Assembly: GCA_007751255.1 (NCBI GenBank)
Contig: CP036296.1
Coordinates: forward strand, 3,782,001 to 3,846,000
Direction of reading: 5' to 3'
Origin: Engelhardtia mirabilis
GTDB lineage: Bacteria > Planctomycetota > UBA1135 > GCA-002686595
Length of the DNA stretch: 64,000 nt
Numbering within the stretch: the stretch's first letter is position 1; the number at the start of each line of letters is the position of its first letter. A model generated the notes under the pieces. It did not search any database. It had not been told where the DNA came from and saw nothing but the letters and a program-made list of their open reading frames with translations. Shown here in pieces: positions 34,791 to 43,521 of this stretch. The position numbers and the translations under genes are program-made.

Positions 34791-34854
34791 TCACACATGG
34801 CTTCGACCACCTCCTTTCGGGGCGTTTCCCCTCCGGAGGGTGAGGTGACCCTCC
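34791..34854 (-). promoter_or_regulatory. Structured RNA element with extended Shine-Dalgarno and complementary loop
   Basis: Read on the minus strand, a hairpin GGAGGG-TCACCTCA-CCCTCC (34854 down to 34835) is followed by a second small hairpin and then GAAAGGAGGTGG (34818-34807), a near-perfect match to the anti-Shine-Dalgarno sequence, 8-10 bases before an ATG (34798). The eight-base loop of the first hairpin contains CACCTC, complementary to GAGGTG of the ribosome site. The frame from the ATG is only 10 codons (MCDGSRSLHT). A leader peptide or an RNA that controls its own ribosome binding fits the pattern, but the role is inferred. Confidence 0.4.
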
Positions 34855-35067
34855 ATCGGGCTCCATGCCAGCCCCGGCGTCCCGGGGCACGCGCGCGTCG
34901 GGGTCTTCCCCGCCGGCGGCCGCTGGCGCGAGTCGGACACGAGCGGCTCTCGGTCCGACTCCCACTGACGACGCACTCGGTTCTAGCCCCGAACGAGGGC
35001 AGGGGTCAACCCCCTGGGGAGGCAGACCCCTGCTCCGGCACCCCCCGCCCGAGGCGGACGCAGGGTC

Positions 35068-36966
35068 TTACCAGGTAACGACCGGGTCCGCCGTGACCGC
35101 CATGGGCGTGAAGGGCGGCAGGTTCTTGATGTCGTTGAAGTCCTCGTCGTAAGACCAATCGCGATTGGGCGCGGTGTAGCGGTCCCCGCCGTACTTCCAC
35201 GCGCCCGTCGCGAACTTGCTGGTCCAGGTGTTGACGAACGACCCGTTGATCTTGGCTGTCTTACCGCTCCAGCTCTCGTGGAAGCGCGGGAGGTTCTCGA
35301 GGCCACCGTTGTAGGTGTTCCCGGTCGTCTCCTGGTTGCCGGTGATCAGCGCGAGGTTGAAGGTCGTGTCCGAAGCCTTGGGCAGGCTACCCGCCGTCTT
35401 GGTGTCGTCCCAACTGTTCGAGAGCAGGTTGACGGCATCGCCGATCGCTGCCGCACTGGTCTTGTTGACCGTGTTGTAGTCGCCCTCCACGTAGATCGAC
35501 GTCTGCGAGACGATGGTCAGCGGCGCCGAGATCTCGGAGCCGTTGACCGCCTTGAGCCCGCCGGCCTCGGTGCCTTCACCCGCGAAGTAGCTACCCGCAT
35601 AGAGCAGACCGTTGGACGGGAAGTACCCGCTCGCGTTGAGCTTGCCCATGTCGACCTCGATCACCGTGACCATCCCCGACGGGTTCTCCGTGCCGTCGGC
35701 CTGGCGCGCGTCGAAGATCTCGCTCAGGTAGATCACTCCGGAGTCCACCAGGTCGTCCGTGACGTCGGCCAGCCCCTTGTAGGCCTTGAGCTCGGGCTCG
35801 CCTCCGGCGCCGGGCTCGAGCAGCAGCTTGAGCCCCGCGTTCTGGTGGAAGAAGCCCGGCTGGTAGTCTCCGCCGGCACTCGGGACGTACTTCCCGGTGA
35901 CGGCGTCGAGCTTGTAGTTGCCCTTGCCCGGATCGACTTGCTCGTACAGCTGGATCGAACCGATCCCGGGCGTCACCGCCTCACCCAGGCCGTGGTCGCC
36001 GGTCAGAACGGTGTTGCCCGACCCACCGCTGTACCCGTCGGGCTCGTCCCACATGGTCAACGAGCCCTTGATGAAGGCCGGCATGTCGCCGATGTCGTTG
36101 AAGTCCCCGTCGCCGTTGCCGTCGACGCCGAACAGGAACTTGCTGTCGTAGCCGCTGATGCTCGAGAAGCCGTAGGCTTCGAGCTCCGACTGGCTCATCA
36201 TCGGCGTGTACTTCTCGGGCTCCGTCGGATCCCACGGATCACTCACCCACTCGCGGATGTCGACCGTGCCGTTCGAGGCCGAGACGCTGTTCTTGCGGTG
36301 GCGGAAGATGCTGCCGACGGCATGGATGTAGTTGGTATCCATCGTCAGCTTCCCACCATTCGGGCTCAGGTACATGTTCCGATTCGAGTGCACGCGGCCC
36401 CCGAGGGTCATGTCCGGCCCGTTGTGGACCTCCAGATCGTTGGTGTAGAACACCGCGAACTGGAAGATCGGCGTCGCGCGGCAGTTCACCACTCGCCGCA
36501 TGCGGTAGCTGGAGTCGCCCACGTTCGCCATGGCGGTCAGCTGATAACCGATCAGGTAGTCCGTGATCCCGCTCTCGTCGGACTGCACGGCAAAGTAGCC
36601 GCTGGGCTCCATCGTGAACGGGACGGAGGTCCCGTCGATGTCGATCCAGTCGCCCTTGACCGCCGTCGGCAGGTTCCAGTTGGCAACCAGGGACTGCACG
36701 TCCTTGGTGGCGACCTCGAGCGCTCCCTCGGCCATGAACTTCGACCGCAGCTCGTCGTGGGCGACGTTGGCGTCCTTGTTCGTCGAGTGCGCGAGCGTCA
36801 GCATCACGCTGAGCAGCGCGCCCGCCGAGAAGACGGTAATCACCGCAGCGACCATCGCCACACCCCGTCGGCCGCGCTTGCGCCCCTTGCCCCCGCGGCC
36901 GAGCAGCTTGAGCCCCTCGGCCCGGCGAATCGACAGGCTCTGACTGAATCGTTCTTCGGTACTCAT
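35068..36966 (-). CDS. PilX-like pilus-assembly protein
   Basis: A 632-residue protein. The ATG at 36966 (MSTEERFSQ) is preferred to an upstream GTG. A basic stretch of about 25 residues leads into one membrane helix (VAMVAAVITVFSAGALLSVMLTL, about 37-59), with GVAMV resembling a pilin-like cleavage site. The remainder is a large, mainly beta, extracellular domain with YRMRRVVNCRATPIFQFAV and several glycine/aspartate loops (such as DGNGDGDF) that could bind calcium. Length and layout match PilX-type proteins next to minor pilins. It follows the two pilin-like genes at 37001-38121 in the same direction and so belongs to one operon for a type IV pilus or type II secretion-like pseudopilus. Confidence 0.65.
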   Translation of the reverse strand: MSTEERFSQSLSIRRAEGLKLLGRGGKGRKRGRRGVAMVAAVITVFSAGALLSVMLTLAHSTNKDANVAHDELRSKFMAEGALEVATKDVQSLVANWNLPTAVKGDWIDIDGTSVPFTMEPSGYFAVQSDESGITDYLIGYQLTAMANVGDSSYRMRRVVNCRATPIFQFAVFYTNDLEVHNGPDMTLGGRVHSNRNMYLSPNGGKLTMDTNYIHAVGSIFRHRKNSVSASNGTVDIREWVSDPWDPTEPEKYTPMMSQSELEAYGFSSISGYDSKFLFGVDGNGDGDFNDIGDMPAFIKGSLTMWDEPDGYSGGSGNTVLTGDHGLGEAVTPGIGSIQLYEQVDPGKGNYKLDAVTGKYVPSAGGDYQPGFFHQNAGLKLLLEPGAGGEPELKAYKGLADVTDDLVDSGVIYLSEIFDARQADGTENPSGMVTVIEVDMGKLNASGYFPSNGLLYAGSYFAGEGTEAGGLKAVNGSEISAPLTIVSQTSIYVEGDYNTVNKTSAAAIGDAVNLLSNSWDDTKTAGSLPKASDTTFNLALITGNQETTGNTYNGGLENLPRFHESWSGKTAKINGSFVNTWTSKFATGAWKYGGDRYTAPNRDWSYDEDFNDIKNLPPFTPMAVTADPVVTW

Positions 36967-37000
36967 GATTGGTGTCCCCACTCGTTCCCCTTCTCCGGTG

Positions 37001-37696
37001 TCACAGGCTGGTCCCGTTGCGGAGGCTGACCCAGCTCTCCGTTCGGTAGCGATACTCGCGTCCGTCGTCGTCCCTCGCTCGGAAGTAGATCTGAACGCGC
37101 ACGGCGTTCGGGGGCAGGATGGGGTTGATGGTCCAGTCCTCGACGTTGAACCGCTCCACGTCGCGGGCGATCACCCGCGAGCCGCCGTCGGTCTCGCGGC
37201 GCAACAGGGTGTTGCGTCCGTCGAGGCCGGTCACGACCGTGTAGGAGACCAGATCATCGGTGTCCCACATCAAGCTGCCGTCAGCCGGGTTGACGTCCGG
37301 CGTGCCGTTGGCGTCGATGTCCGCCGGCAACAGGAACAGGATCTCGCGGTTGGGGCCGAAGTCGAGGTCGCCCGCCTCGGCGACCTTGGTCGGCTGCTCG
37401 TGGGCGTGCTCGGGCGCGCCGTAGTTGGCGTCGGGCGTCCCGTCGAAGAAGTGCGGATAGTCGAGCGCGCCGAGCTGCACGAAGCCGCTGGTGCGAAGGT
37501 CCCGCACGATCGTGTGCAGCGCTCGCCGAGCCTGTTCCTGGAGCATGCTCTCCGTGGAGCTGGTCAGCGCCATGCGCTTCATGGACGAGGTCGACTCGAG
37601 GATCGACGCTCCCAGGATCACCAACAGACTCGCGCCGATGGTCAGCTCCAGCAGCGTGAACCCACCCCGACGCCGGTTCTTGCGTGTGTCCCTCAT
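37001..37696 (-). CDS. Minor pilin-like protein (PilW/GspJ-type)
   Basis: A 231-residue protein with the classic prepilin leader: basic MRDTRKNRRRGG followed by FTLLELTIGASLLVILG, where the peptidase would cut after GG and methylate the phenylalanine; the glutamate at position +5 is present. The mature C-terminal part is beta-rich (DVERFNVEDWTINPILPPN). It overlaps the next gene by four bases and precedes the PilX-like gene by 34 bases. It is likely to prime or cap a type IV pilus or pseudopilus. Confidence 0.8.
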   Translation of the reverse strand: MRDTRKNRRRGGFTLLELTIGASLLVILGASILESTSSMKRMALTSSTESMLQEQARRALHTIVRDLRTSGFVQLGALDYPHFFDGTPDANYGAPEHAHEQPTKVAEAGDLDFGPNREILFLLPADIDANGTPDVNPADGSLMWDTDDLVSYTVVTGLDGRNTLLRRETDGGSRVIARDVERFNVEDWTINPILPPNAVRVQIYFRARDDDGREYRYRTESWVSLRNGTSL

Positions 37697-38121
37697 CGCG
37701 TCACCACCGATGCCAAGGTCAGCGAGCGCTGGCGTCCTTCGAAGTCCGTCCACGCGCCGGTGATCTTGAAGTGCAGAGGGTCCGGCGGTTCCACGCCGGG
37801 CACGTAGCCGTCGTAGAGGGTGATGATCTTCAGGTTGTCGAGCCCGAGATCATCGTCCAACGGCGCGGTCTTGCCGTGGGCCACGACCGGGTTGGTGGGC
37901 AGGTCCTCCGGCTTCTGGGCGTGGATGTACTCCATCACCGTCTCGAGCCGCGTCAGCACCAGCTGGGTCTCCCTGCTCTGTCGCATGACCTGCTGGGTCC
38001 CGATCTGGCCACTGAACGCAGCGACCAGGCCCACCGTCATGACGGTCATGGCCAGCATCAGCTCCAGCACCGAGAAGCCCCGTCGCCGGCGCTTCGCTCC
38101 CCACATTGCCCCAATGGTCAT
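37693..38121 (-). CDS. Minor pilin-like protein (PilV/GspI-type)
   Basis: A 142-residue protein starting with basic MTIGAMWGAKRRRRG and a prepilin site GFSVLELMLAMTVMTVGLVA, including the +5 glutamate. A short mature domain follows (ITGAWTDFEGRQRSLTLASV). The ATG at 38121 is used; a second ATG five codons on is possible. It overlaps the PilW-like gene by four bases. The three genes together look like the minor-pilin part of a type IV pilus or type II secretion operon. No main pilin, ATPase or secretin gene is in the window. Confidence 0.75.
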   Translation of the reverse strand: MTIGAMWGAKRRRRGFSVLELMLAMTVMTVGLVAAFSGQIGTQQVMRQSRETQLVLTRLETVMEYIHAQKPEDLPTNPVVAHGKTAPLDDDLGLDNLKIITLYDGYVPGVEPPDPLHFKITGAWTDFEGRQRSLTLASVVTR

Positions 38122-38208
38122 CGTCGGTCTCGGATGCCCCACGCACCCGCCCCCCTGCGAAACTTCGCGATCTCGCGGTCGACCCCCAGGTCGGTCCGCC
38201 AACGAGGA

Positions 38209-38244
38209 GGCCTATCGGGCCTCGCGCGCGGCGCCGATAAGGCC
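38209..38244 (-). other. Imperfect hairpin between the acylase and pilin operons
   Basis: GGCCTATCGG (38209-38218) can pair with CCGATAAGGCC (38234-38244) with one bulged base. No T tract follows on either strand, so it is at best a weak terminator for the acylase transcript. It lies in the 137-base gap downstream of the acylase gene and before the pilin-like genes. Confidence 0.35.
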
Positions 38245-38258
38245 CGCTACGTAAAACC

Positions 38259-40622
38259 TCAGCGGAGGCGCAGGATCCGCCGTTCGGATACCTCTGGGGC
38301 CTCCCAGGGGACCGGGATGCCGGTCGCCGTGCGCCAGGCGTCGATCTGGTCGGCGTAGTGGGGATCGAACGGATGCCCGGACTGCCCGCCGGGCTGGGAG
38401 TGGCGTGACCCCGCGGGGTGGGCCGGATCGGCGACGAATCGCAGGGCGGCCGTACCGGTCACCACCAACGCATCGGCCTCCCAATGGGCCCAGATGGCGG
38501 CCACCGTGGACGAGTGACCTGGCAAGGGGATGGGCCCCCGATTCAAGCTGCCCGAGAGCCCGGGGAAGGCCGCCAGGGGGTGTTCGAGGGTCAGACTCTG
38601 GATCTGGTCCAGGCGCCAATCGGCCACGTCAGGCCCGAAGCGCGCGGCTCCGCTGGCCCAGGCCGATGCCAGGGCCGCCTGGACCACCTGCGCTCGGCCC
38701 TCGACCTCGGGAGTGCGGCGGTCGTCGAACCAGATCGGATCCAGCTCGCCCGACAGCAGCCGCACCAGCGTGTACTCCGGGCCCCGTCCGGTGGGCGCGG
38801 GCGCGCCGCCCTGCTCCCACTCGTCCGCCATGATGGCCGCCATCAACTCGCGCAGCACCAGCACGAACAACGCCCCGGGACCACGGGCCCCGACCTGACC
38901 GTCCCACTGCGACAGGGCGTCGCGCGCCAGGGTCGCGTCCCCGCTCAGATCGTCCGCGGCCAGCGCTGCCGCCAACTCCAGGCCGAACAGGGACGTCACG
39001 TCCAGTTGCAGCGCCGCCAGGTCGTCGGTGTTCCAACCCTCCCGCGACGAAAGGGCCGATTCGATGCGCCTCTGACGCTGGGGTGGCGCCCAGTCGGCGT
39101 AGAACTCCCCCACGTAGCCGGGCGGCCGAATGTCCGCATTGGCGCTGAACAAGCGTCCCGACTCGGGGTCGATCTGACGCGGGTTGGAGCTCGGCGACAC
39201 GTGCAACAGGCCGCCCTCGTCCAGCCTGCCCTCGTAGTTGCGCCAACCGTACTCACCGCTCCAAGCGGGAGCCGGAAGGCGCCCATCACCCGCCCTGCGC
39301 TGCGGGACGCGCCCGATCACCTGCAACGCCATGCGCCCATCGGCCTGGGCCACCAGCAGGTTCTGTGCCGGCGCGACGTAGGTATCCGCCGCCTCCAGGG
39401 CCACTTCCAGTGCGGGTGCCTCGACCAACGCCAGGAACAGGCGCAGGGGATCGGCAGCTTCCAGCGCGGTCCAAGCCACGCTGCGCGCCAGGCGGTCGAG
39501 GCCCTGCGCCGTCGAATCGCCGGGGAAGAACGGCCCCAGGTCGCTGCGCGCGACGGTGATCTGGCGCGTCTCACCGAAGCGCACGTGAATCTCTTCGGTG
39601 TGGCTCTCGAGCTCGAGCCAGCCGCCGGGCCGAGCGACGCGACCGCCGCCCTCGTCGACGCGCTCGAGGAACACGTCGTCGCCGTCGAGGCCGGTGTTGG
39701 TCAGGGACCAGGCGCGGTGCTCGCCGACGCCGATCACCGGCGCCGGCGTGCCCGGCAGGGTCAGCGCGAAGACCTCGAAGTCCGGCGCCGACAGGCGTGC
39801 CGCGAAGAAGCGCGAAGGCAAGCCCACGGTCAGATGCGGATCGCCGGCCAACAGGGGACCGCCGGTCGCCGTGTGCGCCCCGGTGAGGGCCCAGTTGTTG
39901 CTGTTGCCGCGCGCTCCATCGGCCTGCTCGTCGGAGGTCGGATCGGGCAGCTGCTCCAGTGCTCGGAGCAACTCCTCCGGCACGTGCAGCTCGTCCACGC
40001 CCATCAGCTCCGCGAGCCGCGGCACCCCGACGGCCGCCAACCACTGGGATCGCCGCAGCTCGGTGCGAGCGGGCTCGCCCAAGTCGTAGGCCATCAGGAT
40101 CGGGTAGGCGGCGGAGTCCACCGGACTCCAGGGTTCCGGACGCAGACCGAGCAAACGCAGTCCGGGCGGCAGGTCGTCGCCGCGGCGCTCGAGCCAAGCG
40201 TTGACACCGGCGGCGTAGGCCTCCAACCAGGCGCGCGACCGATCCGACGCCCGCGCCACGCCCTCGGCCGCGGCGCGGGCGACGCCCAGCCTCCGCATGC
40301 GCACGTCGAAGTTCACCAGCCCCTCGCCCAGGACCTCGGACAGTCGCCCGGCGGCTGCGCGCCGGCCCAGCTCCATCTGGGTCATGCGGTCATTGGCGTG
40401 CAGGAAGCCCAGGGCGCGGGCCAGGTCCAAGGCGTGCTCCGCCCGCACGTGTGGCACGCCGTAGTCGTCGAAGCGAATCTCGACCGGGCCCGCGAGGCCC
40501 GCCAGGGGCAGGTCCCCCGAACGCCACGGAAGCCCGCTGTGGGAGAGGTCTCGCAAGTACGCCAAGACGCCGAGCACCAGGGCCGCGAGGGCCATCGCCA
40601 CGGCGCCGAGCTTGCCCCCCAT
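38259..40622 (-). CDS. Penicillin acylase-family amidohydrolase
   Basis: A 787-residue N-terminal nucleophile hydrolase precursor. A membrane or signal segment (AMALAALVLGVLAYL, about residues 9-23) is followed by the alpha part, the autocleavage site and catalytic S241 in GNSNNWALTG, then ATGGPLLAGDPH and the beta part with RNYEGRLDEGGLLHVSPSSNP. The usual family motif is G-S-N-N-W, so this protein fits with one substitution (G to N). It would act in the periplasm on acylated amines such as N-acyl homoserine lactones or side-chain amides. The ATG at 40622 starts after the DinB-like gene. Confidence 0.9.
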   Translation of the reverse strand: MGGKLGAVAMALAALVLGVLAYLRDLSHSGLPWRSGDLPLAGLAGPVEIRFDDYGVPHVRAEHALDLARALGFLHANDRMTQMELGRRAAAGRLSEVLGEGLVNFDVRMRRLGVARAAAEGVARASDRSRAWLEAYAAGVNAWLERRGDDLPPGLRLLGLRPEPWSPVDSAAYPILMAYDLGEPARTELRRSQWLAAVGVPRLAELMGVDELHVPEELLRALEQLPDPTSDEQADGARGNSNNWALTGAHTATGGPLLAGDPHLTVGLPSRFFAARLSAPDFEVFALTLPGTPAPVIGVGEHRAWSLTNTGLDGDDVFLERVDEGGGRVARPGGWLELESHTEEIHVRFGETRQITVARSDLGPFFPGDSTAQGLDRLARSVAWTALEAADPLRLFLALVEAPALEVALEAADTYVAPAQNLLVAQADGRMALQVIGRVPQRRAGDGRLPAPAWSGEYGWRNYEGRLDEGGLLHVSPSSNPRQIDPESGRLFSANADIRPPGYVGEFYADWAPPQRQRRIESALSSREGWNTDDLAALQLDVTSLFGLELAAALAADDLSGDATLARDALSQWDGQVGARGPGALFVLVLRELMAAIMADEWEQGGAPAPTGRGPEYTLVRLLSGELDPIWFDDRRTPEVEGRAQVVQAALASAWASGAARFGPDVADWRLDQIQSLTLEHPLAAFPGLSGSLNRGPIPLPGHSSTVAAIWAHWEADALVVTGTAALRFVADPAHPAGSRHSQPGGQSGHPFDPHYADQIDAWRTATGIPVPWEAPEVSERRILRLR

Positions 40623-40627
40623 CGCCT

Positions 40628-41173
40628 TCAAGCGCTCCGCGCCGGCAGGGCCTCGAGGACCTCGCGCATGATCCGCAGATGGTGCTGGCCGTGCAGCCCG
40701 GCGAAGCGCAGCCAGCGGGTCGCGGACAGCACGCCCAGGTCGGCGTGCGGGATCCCACCGCGCGCCGCAATGATCGAATCCAGGTCGCCGGTCAGGCGCT
40801 CCAGCTCGGCGACGTTGCTGTGGTAGGTGTCCCGCACGACTGTCGGATCGGGCCGCGCCGGGGGCGTGACGGCGCGCGGAGCCTGGCCGACGCCGCGCGG
40901 GATGACGCCGTGGTGGACCGACAGCAGCCCGAGCAGGCTGGGTCCACCTTCGTGCACGATCCACTTGGACCCGCCGTCCACCAGCATCCGCACGTTCCGC
41001 AGGGCCAACTCGTTGGCCAGGGTGATGTGGAACAGATGGTGCCCGGCGGACCAGCCGGAGACCTCGGGCGCGGCGGCGAAGAGCAGCTCGTCCTCGAGCG
41101 CGACGATCGACTCGCACTCACGGTAGAAGTCGAACAGCCGCCGGACGTCCGCGGGCGTGTCCTCGAGCCACAT
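40628..41173 (-). CDS. DinB-superfamily protein (DUF1569-like)
   Basis: A 181-residue four-helix-bundle protein with SAGHHLFHITLANELA (about residues 42-57) and GLHGQHHLRIMREVL (about 157-171), which carry the histidines that would bind a divalent metal in DinB-like proteins. Members serve in thiol transfer, detoxification or as metal-dependent hydrolases. The ATG at 41173 overlaps the stop of the upstream thioredoxin gene by one base (TGATG), so the two are coupled. Confidence 0.75.
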   Translation of the reverse strand: MWLEDTPADVRRLFDFYRECESIVALEDELLFAAAPEVSGWSAGHHLFHITLANELALRNVRMLVDGGSKWIVHEGGPSLLGLLSVHHGVIPRGVGQAPRAVTPPARPDPTVVRDTYHSNVAELERLTGDLDSIIAARGGIPHADLGVLSATRWLRFAGLHGQHHLRIMREVLEALPARSA

Positions 41174-42030
41174 CAGACGTACATCGCCATCTGGAGCCGG
41201 CGGCGGTAGCTGTGGGCCAGGTCGCTCGACGAGCCGAGGGAGTCGAGCACCTCGACCATCGCTCGGCGGGCGGCCTGCTCGTTGTACTCGCGGTCGATCT
41301 CGATCGTCTCGAGCAGCAGGTCGAGACCCTCCTCCACTCGCCCGACACTGGCCAGAGCCCGTCCGTAGGCGATGCGCGCGTCGAGATCCTTCTCGTTCTG
41401 GGCCGCGGCCGCCAGGGCCGTGAGGTCCACGGCTTGCTCCTGCGCCAGGGCCAGGCGCGCGCGCAGGGCCCGCGCCTCGGCGCCCTCGGCAACGGACGGC
41501 GGCAGTGCGTCGAGCAGCCCGATCGCGCGCGCGCTGTCGCCAGCCTCCAGGGCGGCGCGAGCCAGCAGCAGCTTGACCTCGTCGTCGTCGGGGCGATCGG
41601 CGAAGAGGCCCTCGAGCATGGCCACCGCTCCTGCGGCGTCACCGGCCTCGAGCGCGGCCCGCGCGGGCTCCAGGGGATCTTCCACCGGACCGACGTGGGG
41701 CTCCAGGAAGCGACGGATCTCGGCCTCGGGCAGGGCGCCGACGAAGCCGTCGGCCGGCCGGCCGTCGATCACGAGCACGACTGTGGGGATGCTCTGCACC
41801 TGGAAGGCGGCGGCCAGCTCCTGCTCCTTCTCGGTGTCGACCTTGGCCAACACGAAGGCCCCGTTCAGCTCGACGGCGAGGTTCTCGAGGATCGGCCCGA
41901 GCGTCTTGCACGGCCCACACCACTCGGCCCAGAAGTCCACCAGGACCGGCACCGTCTTGGAGCGCTCGACGACCTCGAGCGCGAAGTTGGAGACGCCGAC
42001 GTCGACGACGTGGGGAGAGGCACTGGGCAT
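41173..42030 (-). CDS. Thioredoxin with C-terminal TPR domain (YbbN-like)
   Basis: A 285-residue protein. The thioredoxin domain (about residues 1-110) has DFWAEWCGPC with C38 and C41 and a cis-proline in VQSIPTVVLV. The C-terminal half is made of TPR helices (for example LEAGDSARAIGLLDALPP). The order matches the YbbN/CnoX co-chaperone family, which holds oxidatively unfolded proteins and passes them to chaperones. It is cytoplasmic, as no signal peptide is seen. It differs from the periplasmic UxxC protein at 19347, which has a signal peptide. Confidence 0.9.
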   Translation of the reverse strand: MPSASPHVVDVGVSNFALEVVERSKTVPVLVDFWAEWCGPCKTLGPILENLAVELNGAFVLAKVDTEKEQELAAAFQVQSIPTVVLVIDGRPADGFVGALPEAEIRRFLEPHVGPVEDPLEPARAALEAGDAAGAVAMLEGLFADRPDDDEVKLLLARAALEAGDSARAIGLLDALPPSVAEGAEARALRARLALAQEQAVDLTALAAAAQNEKDLDARIAYGRALASVGRVEEGLDLLLETIEIDREYNEQAARRAMVEVLDSLGSSSDLAHSYRRRLQMAMYV

Positions 42031-42150
42031 CGAGAGTTTCGGATTCGGGGTCGATCGGGGACCCGAGGGGGCGGCGGACGAGAGCTGGCAGCATAAGCCA
42101 CCCGGCGCGCGGCTCAACGCCTCGGCCCTCGGGGCGGCTATCCTCGGGCC

Positions 42151-43521
42151 ATGCCGGCCCCCCCCCGCCCGCCCGCTCCGCCGTGCCCCCGGTGGCTGGT
42201 GGTGCTGACGCTCGCGGTCGCACTCCTGTCCCAGTGGATGCTGCCGCCCTTCATGGGCGAGGACGAGCCGTGGCACCTGGAGTACGCCGAGCACGTGGCC
42301 GCGGGTCATCTGCCCAGCACCAGCATGGTCACCAGGGTCGCGGACCTGGCGACGCTCTCCCCGTCCCAGTACCAGGTTGCCGGGCGTTTCCCGGGTCTCG
42401 ACCACGGGGAGATTCGCGCGAAGCAGGCGGAGATCCTCGCAGCCCTGGACGCGAGCGACGTGTGGCGCCGCGTGGACTGGGCCGAGGATCCTTCCGGCGC
42501 GGTCAGCTTCGACGCCATCCACCCCGGAATCTCCGCAGCGGCCCAGCCGCCTGGCTACTACCTCTTGGCCGGGGCTTGGCTGCGGCTGTGCCCATTCGAC
42601 GGGACCATCGCGCGGCTGCGCTGGCTGCGGCTGCTGTCGGCACTGTGCTACGTCGCGGTCGTCGGCCTGTGTTACCACTGCGCGGGCCGGTTGGGCGGGC
42701 CCGCTCCAGCGGCGGCCGTGGGTGCCCTGGCCGCCTTGATGCCGATGCACCTGCGCCAAGCGGCCACGGTCAATCCGGATGTGCTGGCCAAGCTGGTCGT
42801 GGCCCTCGCGACCTACGTCGCCCTGCGCGGGCTGAGCGACCATCGCCGTCGGTGGCTGCTGATCGCGGCTCTGGCCGCAGGCGTCGCGCCCTGGATCAAG
42901 AGCACTGCGGTCAGCGCCGTGGTTCCCGCGGCAGTGCTGGCGCTGGTCTTTCTGCGACGACGCTTCGGCCGCACGTGGCCCGTCCTCGGCCTGGCTCTCC
43001 TTGGAGCCACGATCGCCGGCGCCGTGGCCGCCCTGCGCTCCGGCCCGGTGATCCCGGCCAACCTCTCGCGTGCGCTCGAGCGACTCCAGGACGGCTTGGC
43101 CGCGCCCAACTGGATCGAGCTCTTCCGCACCCTGCTGGGTGCTTTCGGTTGGTATGGGCGAACCGTGCCGAGCTGGTTCGCGGCGCTCGCCGTCGTTGCG
43201 TTGGTCGTCGCACTGATCGGCCTGCTGCGCGGGGTGCGGTCGGAGTCCGCGAGCACTTCGCGACCTGCCCTGTTGCTGTTGATCCTGGTCCTGTTGACCC
43301 AGTTCGCCCTGGTGGCCCTGCGCGGCGAGGCCGCGGGGCGCTACCTCTACCCGGCCCTCCCCGCCGCCACGGCCCTGGCTGCATTCGGATGGTGGAGCGC
43401 CTGGGCGGGCCGTCTGCGCCCGGCCGCGGCGCCGAGCTTCGCCTTCCTCTTGACCCTGTGGTTCGCCCTGGCCTTCTTCGACGGGGCTCTGTTGCACGAA
43501 CGGATGGCCCTGGGGAGCTGA
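42151..43521 (+). CDS. Polytopic glycosyltransferase-like membrane protein (DUF2142-like)
   Basis: A 456-residue protein with about 11 hydrophobic segments. Near the N-terminus, after the first membrane helix, it has PPFMGEDEPWHLEYAEHV, the acidic loop that in GT-C glycosyltransferases and DUF2142 proteins holds the catalytic or metal-binding acidic residues. It may move sugars from a lipid carrier to an extracellular target. The next gene starts on the last base of its stop codon (TGATG), so the two are translated together. The divergent thioredoxin gene begins 120 bases upstream. Substrate unknown. Confidence 0.65.
   Translation: MPAPPRPPAPPCPRWLVVLTLAVALLSQWMLPPFMGEDEPWHLEYAEHVAAGHLPSTSMVTRVADLATLSPSQYQVAGRFPGLDHGEIRAKQAEILAALDASDVWRRVDWAEDPSGAVSFDAIHPGISAAAQPPGYYLLAGAWLRLCPFDGTIARLRWLRLLSALCYVAVVGLCYHCAGRLGGPAPAAAVGALAALMPMHLRQAATVNPDVLAKLVVALATYVALRGLSDHRRRWLLIAALAAGVAPWIKSTAVSAVVPAAVLALVFLRRRFGRTWPVLGLALLGATIAGAVAALRSGPVIPANLSRALERLQDGLAAPNWIELFRTLLGAFGWYGRTVPSWFAALAVVALVVALIGLLRGVRSESASTSRPALLLLILVLLTQFALVALRGEAAGRYLYPALPAATALAAFGWWSAWAGRLRPAAAPSFAFLLTLWFALAFFDGALLHERMALGS

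Larger units (their letters stand above)
34407..35067. other. Gene-free region with terminator and structured RNA
   Basis: Between the coiled-coil gene and the pilin-like gene there is no convincing protein-coding frame. It contains a 15-base direct repeat (two copies of CCTCGGACTCAGAG within about 34549-34580), a strong rho-independent terminator on the plus strand (34599-34636) and a structured element with a full ribosome-binding site on the minus strand (about 34791-34854). The rest, 34860-35067, shows nothing that I recognise. Confidence 0.6.

Noticed and set aside
34796-34798. A real protein from the ATG behind the strong ribosome site
   Set aside because: The frame stops after 10 codons and reading through the TGA gives no recognisable protein; it is kept only as a possible leader peptide.
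38418-40826. An 802-codon plus-strand frame opposite the acylase gene
   Set aside because: The minus strand encodes a complete penicillin acylase with its catalytic serine; the plus frame has no domain.
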